A stretch of DNA of 64,000 bases, taken from a virus. The DNA lies in the IMG/VR virus record IMGVR_UViG_3300033156_000424, positions 1-64,000 of that record. One strand, written 5' to 3'. Both the position numbers and the translations under genes were made by a program. The notes under the pieces were generated by a model that was not told where the DNA came from, made no database searches, and was given only the letters and a program-made list of their open reading frames with translations. This document shows positions 58,311 to 64,000 of the stretch, one piece after another. Positions within the stretch are counted from its first letter, which is position 1, and each line of letters begins with the position of its first letter.

Positions 58311-60674
58311 TTAAACCCCATCATCTGGATAATCATCCCATAAAACTGTTAATTGTATAGTATATGTAGTTTTATCTACATTTTTATCTGGGAAATTATT
58401 TAATCTTAATTGATATTCATTAAAATTGTTTGGAGATTTCGCAGATATTACACTAAAATCATCATCATAATAATAACCAAAAACATGTCCATTTTTATCT
58501 ATTGTCATAACGATAGGAGACCAATCAACAGCTGGGTCTGCACCATCAAGTTCTGATGCTTTCACACATTTTATTTCAACTATACCGTTATCTAATATAA
58601 ATGTTTCTAACTCTTTATCTAATGTTACAACAACTTCTGTATTTGTAAATAATGATAACCCTATTTTAACATCTTTTGCATCCCAGATATCTGCTAAATT
58701 TAAAAAGTTATTATAAACCCTAAACGTTGCAACAGAACTTGTTTCAGTTGCAGCTATGTTTCCAAAAGATAATTTTGTTAATTCATCATATGGTGATTGG
58801 TAATCTCTTATTGTTATTATTGGCAAGTTTTTCACCTCAGCCTCATTGAGTATATACATTTCAAAATGTCTATCAGTAATTGTCTGTGTTTGAATATTTA
58901 ACTCAAAATCTCTATCAAATATAGATAAAACATCTATACCTAATTCGAAATCTCTATCTATAATGTTCTCTATTTGAATTCCTATATAAAAGTTTCTATC
59001 AAATATTGTTTCAATTTGAATATTAAGTTCGAAATCTCTGTCTGTTATAGATAGAGCATCTATACCTAATTCGAAATCTCTATCTACAACTGATTCTAAT
59101 TGTATATTAAGTTCGAACTCCCTATCAGTTATAAATTCAAGTTGTATTGTTAGTTCAAAATCTCTATCTATGATTGCCTCTATTTGTACATTTAATTCAA
59201 AGTCTCTATCAACTATTGTTTCAGTTGCAGCCAGTGATATATTTAACTCAAAGTCTCTATCTGTAATAGATAATAATTGAACATTTAATTCAAAATCCCT
59301 ATCTATAATAGTTTCAAACTCTATACCTAATTCAAAATCTCTGTCTATAATTTCTTCAAGTTGAATAACCAACTCAAAATCTCTATCAACAATTGTTTCA
59401 ACTTGAATGTTTAATTCAAAATCTCTATCTATTATTGTTTCTGTAGCACTTAATGAAACATTTAATTCAAAATCTCTATCTGTTATTGTTTCTAATTGTA
59501 CGTTTAGTTCAAAATCTCTGTCTGTGATTGACTCAAATTCTATGCCAAGTTCAAAGTCTCTATCTATTATTGTCTCAAGTTGTATGTTAAGTTCAAAATC
59601 TCTATCAACAATTGTTTCAAATTCTATACCTAATTCGAAATCTCTATCTATAATTGTTTCAAGTTGAACAGTTAGTTCAAAATCTCTGTCTGTAATTGTC
59701 TGTATCTGTATATTTAACTCAAAGTCTCTGTCTGTAATAGTTTCAATTTGAATATTAAGTTCGAAATCTCTGTCTGTAATTGTTTGTATTTGAATGTTTA
59801 GTTCGAAGTCTCTATCAACAATAGTTTCAGTTTGTCCAACAACATTTAACTCAAAATCTCTGTCAAAAATAGTTACAGTTTGAACATTTAATTCAAAATC
59901 TCTATCAACAATAGTTAAAGCATCTATTCCTAACTCAAAATCCCTATCAACTATTGTTTCTATTTGTATATTAAGTTCGAAATCCCTATCAATGATTGCC
60001 TCAATCTGTATATTTAATTCAAAATCTCTATCTACAATTGTTTCAAACTCAACGCCGAGTTCAAAATCTCTATCTATTATTGTTTCAAGTTGAATTGTTA
60101 ATTCAAAATCTCTATCTGTAATTGTTTCTATTTGTATATTAAGTTCGAAATCCCTATCAGTTATTGTCTCTGTTTGTCCAGCTGCTGTTGTTATAGTAGC
60201 TGTGTAAGCTCCCAAAGCGACAGAGTTTGTTACATCATAAACTTGTAGTTCATATTCTTGGTTATCTTGAGCCCCAGAGCCAAAACCCAAAGCCCATTGT
60301 ATCTCACAATATAATCCAGCTCCTACTTTATTTGGTAGGCAAGAGTTATCTCCCTCATTTTCTATACTTTCATCATTTGTTTGACATCCACCACTTGAAC
60401 CTACTGGTATAGTTCCATCAACAAGAACCGTTCCAGTTCCCCAGCAGATTTCCGTATCTGCCCCAACATCAGCAAATGTCCCTCCAGCTCTTCTCCATTG
60501 TAATTTGAATGTCGATTGAGAACCAGAATGAGCTGTATTATCTTGAACCCAAGAAGCATAAATAAATTCGGCTGTTTTATTCCATCCAGTAACTGAAGTA
60601 TCACAAACAGCTTGCCAAGTTCTACTTGAATCAGCTATACGACTATTGTTCGTTGATGGTTTAACAAATCCCAT
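58311..60674 (-). CDS. Giant 14-residue-repeat virion protein
   Basis: 787 residues. Residues 1-168 form a Trp/Cys-rich beta domain with WQAVCDTSVTGW and several Cys (possible disulfides). Residues about 169-612 are 31 tandem copies of I-x-D-R-D-F-E-L-N-I-Q-x-E-T, three of them 2-3 residues longer. Residues about 615-787 are a separate beta domain with a DDY-rich end. The repeat length suits a beta solenoid or fibrous stalk. It lies between capsid and neck genes, so a head fibre or collar whisker is likely. No homologue recognised. Confidence 0.85.
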   Translation of the reverse strand: MGFVKPSTNNSRIADSSRTWQAVCDTSVTGWNKTAEFIYASWVQDNTAHSGSQSTFKLQWRRAGGTFADVGADTEICWGTGTVLVDGTIPVGSSGGCQTNDESIENEGDNSCLPNKVGAGLYCEIQWALGFGSGAQDNQEYELQVYDVTNSVALGAYTATITTAAGQTETITDRDFELNIQIETITDRDFELTIQLETIIDRDFELGVEFETIVDRDFELNIQIEAIIDRDFELNIQIETIVDRDFELGIDALTIVDRDFELNVQTVTIFDRDFELNVVGQTETIVDRDFELNIQIQTITDRDFELNIQIETITDRDFELNIQIQTITDRDFELTVQLETIIDRDFELGIEFETIVDRDFELNIQLETIIDRDFELGIEFESITDRDFELNVQLETITDRDFELNVSLSATETIIDRDFELNIQVETIVDRDFELVIQLEEIIDRDFELGIEFETIIDRDFELNVQLLSITDRDFELNISLAATETIVDRDFELNVQIEAIIDRDFELTIQLEFITDREFELNIQLESVVDRDFELGIDALSITDRDFELNIQIETIFDRNFYIGIQIENIIDRDFELGIDVLSIFDRDFELNIQTQTITDRHFEMYILNEAEVKNLPIITIRDYQSPYDELTKLSFGNIAATETSSVATFRVYNNFLNLADIWDAKDVKIGLSLFTNTEVVVTLDKELETFILDNGIVEIKCVKASELDGADPAVDWSPIVMTIDKNGHVFGYYYDDDFSVISAKSPNNFNEYQLRLNNFPDKNVDKTTYTIQLTVLWDDYPDDGV
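58838..60164 (-). repeat. 31 copies of a 42-bp coding repeat
   Basis: Encodes DRDFEL every 14 residues. Nucleotide sequences of copies vary at third positions while the protein is conserved, which suggests selection on the protein; near-identical neighbours show recent local duplication. Confidence 0.9.
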
Positions 60675-61264
60675 TATTCACTCACTCCCTCCCAAGAAAG
60701 AGGAACGTATTTAATGCTTTCATAACCAGTAGGTTTTTGAATTATTTTTTTTATATCATAATTAACTAAACAAGCACTTGGAAACAGTTTTTTCCAATAT
60801 TCTTCTGGTTGTATAAAATACCCATTATCTTCATATGATTTGTCACTCATACAAATAACATGTAATTGTCTCCCTTTAAAGTTGTTCAATACTTCAGCTA
60901 TTTTATTAGATTCATCATCACCACTTACACAATCTAAAACGTTCCAAGAAACAATCCAATCTGCATCTGTAAAAACAGTATATTTTTGTAAATTAATAAT
61001 ATCGTCTTTTATATAGTTCTCATCAAAGATGACTCTTCTTTTATATGCATAATCACTATTATCTATGGTTGTAGATTTGATATTAAAACCAAGTAGATGT
61101 TTTGTAAGAAACCCATAAGAGCCACCTAAAACTATAACATTTTCTGCCTTTAATATATCTCTAATAAATTCTGCTCTTTTTAAAAAATGCGGATAGTCTG
61201 TATAGTTTTTATATCCTATTGTACCATCATTAAAATAAGAATCATCAAATAGTAAATTCAACAT
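60674..61264 (-). CDS. SAM-dependent methyltransferase-like protein
   Basis: 196 residues from ATG 61264 (after GTGATA). AENVIVLGGSYGFLTKHLLG is a class I motif I, followed by TTIDNSDYA (motif II acidic residue) and ADWIVSWNVLD (motif IV region). No NPPY/DPPY, so DNA-base methylation is unlikely; protein, sugar or small-molecule methylation is possible. Its place among virion genes suggests modification of a structural product. Confidence 0.65.
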   Translation of the reverse strand: MLNLLFDDSYFNDGTIGYKNYTDYPHFLKRAEFIRDILKAENVIVLGGSYGFLTKHLLGFNIKSTTIDNSDYAYKRRVIFDENYIKDDIINLQKYTVFTDADWIVSWNVLDCVSGDDESNKIAEVLNNFKGRQLHVICMSDKSYEDNGYFIQPEEYWKKLFPSACLVNYDIKKIIQKPTGYESIKYVPLSWEGVSE

Positions 61265-61709
61265 TATCACGTCTCATAGTATAAATAAATAAATCTGGAT
61301 AATCATCTATTATACTATCTAAATGAATGTTGAAATCCTCAAAACGGAGACCCATAGAAAAAACATTATCAGTAAATGGTTTTATCTTGTTTGTCTCATA
61401 ATTTATCTCCCATCCAGTAACATCGCCTTTATTGTTATATACACAAAAAATTAATGTTATTATATTATCTTTGCTTTTTAGGGGATGACCTTCCGGAAGT
61501 AAATCACTTCCACTTGTTGTTCTATGTACTTTTAATTGACACAGTCTTTGGGTATCATTTGCTCTTGTTATGGTAACAAAATTTCCAGCAAAAAGAATTT
61601 GTATAGATTTAACTAACTTGTGTGGTAGGTGTTGAAACTTTTTTCCTTCTGATAAAAACTTTTTTTCTGTTATAGTTTCCTTATTAATTAGTCTTACTAT
61701 CCAACCCAT
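61245..61709 (-). CDS. Unknown virion-operon protein
   Basis: 154 residues, beta-rich with a basic N-terminus. CQLKVHRTTSGSDLLPEGHPL in the middle. Overlaps the methyltransferase-like gene by 20 nt and has its own promoter. Function unknown. Confidence 0.6.
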   Translation of the reverse strand: MGWIVRLINKETITEKKFLSEGKKFQHLPHKLVKSIQILFAGNFVTITRANDTQRLCQLKVHRTTSGSDLLPEGHPLKSKDNIITLIFCVYNNKGDVTGWEINYETNKIKPFTDNVFSMGLRFEDFNIHLDSIIDDYPDLFIYTMRRDNVEFTI

Positions 61710-61753
61710 ATTGTTTCCCCCTATGATAATTTATGGTTAATTAACATTTCGAG

Positions 61754-61767
61754 AATTTAAACCTTTC
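61754..61767 (-). promoter_or_regulatory. Promoter upstream of 61709
   Basis: GAAAGGTTTAAATT on the minus strand; leader about 23 nt with GGGGGAAACAAT before the ATG. Confidence 0.5.
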
Positions 61768-61768
61768 G

Positions 61769-62428
61769 TTAAGTAGTATAATTGTAGTAACTTATAACAA
61801 ACGGATGAGCCCCACCAGATGGGTTGTGTGGTATAAATGCATGTACAACCATTCTATTACAGTTTCCTATAGAACAAGCACTCGAAAAAGTTATCATGTT
61901 GCTTCCATATACTTGATAAGTTGATGTTGTATCTGTTTGTGTCGAATACCCAGCAGCTAAATCATTATCACTTGTAGCTGACATTGTTACATTACTTGCA
62001 GTTGCAGCTGCTCTTATCCAACATTGTGTGCCTCCGTTCCAATCTGGGTCTTGTAAAGGTTCTCCATCTGTCGAAGCATGAGATGTTGTATTCCAAAATG
62101 TTACCTTTCCAGCCGCACTTTCAGCTGTATCGGTAATTTCTATGAAGATATAATCGTCTTTTGTTAATGTCCAAGACGGTGCTGACCCATATGTTCCAGT
62201 TGCACCTCCACCTTCATATCTTCCACACTGAGCTCCAGATGCACCATCATTTATCCAGAGTTGATTAGCAACCATATAATTACTTGCTGGTGCTTGTATG
62301 TTAGAAGCGACACCACCACTCACACCACCAGTACCGGTAAAAGCAAATTTATCAGATGCTGTACATTCTGTAGTACTAGGAGTATCAGAAGATGATGTGT
62401 TTATATAAAATTTTACTGTTGAAGCCAT
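61769..62428 (-). CDS. Capsid decoration or fibre protein candidate
   Basis: 219 residues, Ser/Thr/Gly-rich and beta, with five Cys and no basic regions. The overall composition suits an exposed virion protein. It follows the major capsid gene (apart from one plus-strand gene). The Cys pairs suggest disulfide stabilisation. Not assigned to a family. Confidence 0.6.
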   Translation of the reverse strand: MASTVKFYINTSSSDTPSTTECTASDKFAFTGTGGVSGGVASNIQAPASNYMVANQLWINDGASGAQCGRYEGGGATGTYGSAPSWTLTKDDYIFIEITDTAESAAGKVTFWNTTSHASTDGEPLQDPDWNGGTQCWIRAAATASNVTMSATSDNDLAAGYSTQTDTTSTYQVYGSNMITFSSACSIGNCNRMVVHAFIPHNPSGGAHPFVISYYNYTT

Positions 62429-62470
62429 TTTTTATCCTCAATCTTTATTTCTATTGAATATGTTTATGTT

Positions 62471-62489
62471 GAATGTATATAAGCTTTTT
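62471..62489. promoter_or_regulatory. Two-way TATA element
   Basis: TGTATATAAGCTTTTT reads as a TATA box toward the plus gene and AGCTTATATACA as one toward the 62428 gene. The minus direction fits better: about 27 nt leader with GGATAAAAA before ATG. Confidence 0.45.
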
Positions 62490-62769
62490 GGTCTTTTTAT
62501 ATGATGAATCTTATAGAAAGTTTTTTATAACCAACCGTCTATTTGAATATATGAATGATTTCGCTAAAGCTTATGATTTGTTTTATATATATGTCTTTGA
62601 AAAAGCAATGGAAATAGAAATGAAATCTGACATAGAATTAACAATTGAACATAAACTAACAAAAATAGATAAAAATAGTTCTGAATTTCATCTTGTACAA
62701 AAAACATTAGATTCTATAAGAAAAAATAGGATAGAATTATTTAATTTATTAAGAATAAAAAAAGAATAA
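62473..62769 (+). CDS. Lone plus-strand helical protein in the virion operon
   Basis: 98 residues from ATG 62473, but that ATG overlaps the TATA element, so ATG 62551 (72 residues, MNDFAKAYDLF) is the more likely start. Helical and acidic/basic alternating. It lies antisense inside the minus-strand virion region, directly after the major capsid gene. Function unknown. Confidence 0.5.
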   Translation: MYISFLVFLYDESYRKFFITNRLFEYMNDFAKAYDLFYIYVFEKAMEIEMKSDIELTIEHKLTKIDKNSSEFHLVQKTLDSIRKNRIELFNLLRIKKE

Positions 62770-62789
62770 AAAAGATAAAAATATTATTC

Positions 62790-63740
62790 TTACTGGAAGT
62801 TTGTTGGATTACTAACTGTCAAGCCATCTAATTTCACAGCTGCAGCTGGTCTAATAACCGCACACCCAACTCTCTCGAACATGGTTATTGTCCTCATATC
62901 TCGTAGATTGTCTGGTATTTCATTGATACCAAGAGGGCGTAACTCGTAAAACGCAGAGTATTCACTCTTTTGTAGAAATATCATTTCATCATTTGGAATA
63001 GAAGCATCAACAACAACATTATATCTTGAAAGTCCATATGGTGCTCTTTCTCCTTCGAGCATTCTCTGCCCAAGAGGAGTAATCACGTTTGACCAATATC
63101 CATTCGAGTCTTGGAACTGTTGTAATTTCTGTACTTGGGTATATTGTGATGGATGCATAATAACTGTATCTGGATTAAATCCTTCATCTTCGAGAACTTG
63201 CAAAGCAACTTGAATTTTCTCGTGGGTTATATTAGCATCATCTGGTGTCCATACAGAAGCTTTACTCGCATCTATAATATGTGAAGCATATTTTTCTCCC
63301 TTTTTATTTGCTGTACCATCTGCAACTCCAGCTGAAAGAACACTGAAAATGTATTGATTTTCCTTTCTTGCAATAGCTTGTGTGGTTCTTGCAACATGTC
63401 GAGCAACTAAATCAAGAGCTGCGTCTTCAATGACCTCGTTTGAAAACTCTAATGCAGCTCCAATCTTGAGCATACGCAATGTTTTCTTACTGTATCTCAA
63501 TCTATTTCTTGGGGGTTCTTCACCCTCAGCTAAAATAGCTGCATCAAGTCCTCTCTCATCCAACCAAGAGATGATTGGACTGTTTGCTTGAAATACATTT
63601 GTCACTGTACGACCTTTGAGTTCTGGCTCAAAGTAGGTCATTATTGCCTCATTCATAATTTCTGGAACAAATAATGAGAAGTCTCCAACATTAATCATCT
63701 GTTCGATGAGTTGTCTTTTTTCGTAATTTGATAACATCAT
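62790..63740 (-). CDS. Major capsid protein, HK97 fold
   Basis: 316 residues from ATG 63740 (after AAGGTGGTT). The order of an N-terminal helical arm, KTLRMLKIGAALEFSNEVIEDA (spine/E-loop area), ARHVARTTQAIARKENQYIF (long helix), then VIMHPSQYTQVQKL and a C-terminal GVAVIRP-like A-domain, match HK97-type capsid proteins. No protease or scaffold domain is fused. Forms the icosahedral head. Confidence 0.88.
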   Translation of the reverse strand: MMLSNYEKRQLIEQMINVGDFSLFVPEIMNEAIMTYFEPELKGRTVTNVFQANSPIISWLDERGLDAAILAEGEEPPRNRLRYSKKTLRMLKIGAALEFSNEVIEDAALDLVARHVARTTQAIARKENQYIFSVLSAGVADGTANKKGEKYASHIIDASKASVWTPDDANITHEKIQVALQVLEDEGFNPDTVIMHPSQYTQVQKLQQFQDSNGYWSNVITPLGQRMLEGERAPYGLSRYNVVVDASIPNDEMIFLQKSEYSAFYELRPLGINEIPDNLRDMRTITMFERVGCAVIRPAAAVKLDGLTVSNPTNFQ

Positions 63741-63747
63741 AACCACC

Positions 63748-64000
63748 TTACCACCTATCTGGGGTCAATATGACCAACACATACTTATCAGTTCCATCAT
63801 CATATGTACCAACTGTAATACCTATAGTAATCTCATTCACTCTATCTGTCCCAAGCTCAACATATCCATCTGTGTTTGTTGAAGGGACTACACCAACACC
63901 TATCGCTGGAAGTGTTCCACCATAGAAATGACACCAAACCATTCCTTCTCTGACATAAGATGCTTTTCTTACGTCTGCACCACCATAGATAGAATCATAT
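63748..64000 (-). CDS. Head gene upstream of MCP (partial)
   Basis: The frame is open from 63748 to the window end, so the gene is cut off at its 5' end. The visible 84 residues are beta and Gly-rich with VREGMVWCHFYGGTLPAIGVG and a VLVILTPDRW end, similar in style to small head decoration proteins (DUF2190-like). It stops 7 nt before the capsid gene start. Confidence 0.65.
   Translation of the reverse strand, partial: YDSIYGGADVRKASYVREGMVWCHFYGGTLPAIGVGVVPSTNTDGYVELGTDRVNEITIGITVGTYDDGTDKYVLVILTPDRW

Noticed and set aside
59407-59667. Plus-strand frame across the repeats (86 codons)
   Set aside because: It is the antisense shadow of the 14-residue repeat gene, with no ribosome binding site or promoter.
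58838-60164. Diversity-generating retroelement or CRISPR in the 42-bp repeats
   Set aside because: The repeats are in frame within one coding gene and no reverse transcriptase or template repeat is seen in the window.

Overview
This window is a large piece of an archaeal head-tail virus (or provirus) genome with a contractile, myovirus-type tail. It is strongly AT-rich (roughly 30% GC by eye). The host domain is inferred from four things. First, promoters repeat a BRE/TATA pattern close to GAAAYRTTTATAA about 25 nt before start codons or short leaders, and several transcripts look leaderless. Second, ribosome binding sites match GGAGGTGAT, the complement of the archaeal 16S 3' end. Third, the primase is of the archaeo-eukaryotic type. 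Fourth, the polymerase is family B. The host genus cannot be read from the sequence.

Positions 1 to about 17700 are a tightly packed plus-strand array of small genes, typically with ATGA overlaps, broken only by one minus-strand gene at 6054-6350. Most are unrecognised. Many are one-domain Cys-pair (zinc ribbon) microproteins. The array also holds a paralogous pair (236-1144 and 2982-3857), two 53-54 aa helix-turn-helix proteins, a tRNA-Gly(GCC), an RNA ligase and three DNA methyltransferases.

Positions 17800 to 34800 are mainly the replication and DNA-processing module: a possible DNA-binding protein, a P-loop ATPase, a 1205-aa primase-helicase (PriS + PriL-CTD + SF2 helicase), DNA polymerase B, an SF2 helicase, a Cas4-like nuclease, a single-lobe ATPase and a metallophosphoesterase. 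Embedded here are three tandem covarying hairpin RNAs (20632-20899) and a minus-strand response-regulator receiver anchored to the membrane (21729-22574).

Positions 34866 to 64000 are packaging and virion genes. Terminase large subunit is on the plus strand, divergent from a Cys-rich gene. Everything else except one small gene (62473-62769) lies on the minus strand. In transcription order these are a partial head gene, major capsid protein, decoration-like proteins, a protein with 31 copies of a 14-residue repeat, neck proteins, tail sheath, two related tube proteins, a tail chaperone pair with a T TTT TTA slippery site, tape measure, baseplate hub, spike, gp25-like, baseplate J, a gpI-like protein and tail fibres. 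The order matches PBSX/Mu-like contractile tails. Portal and maturation protease are not in the window and may lie beyond 64000. No integrase, lysis gene, CRISPR array or transposon was recognised.

Starts: many nominal GTG/TTG starts lie in the ribosome binding site itself (GGTGATNAAAATG), so the downstream ATG is used here.
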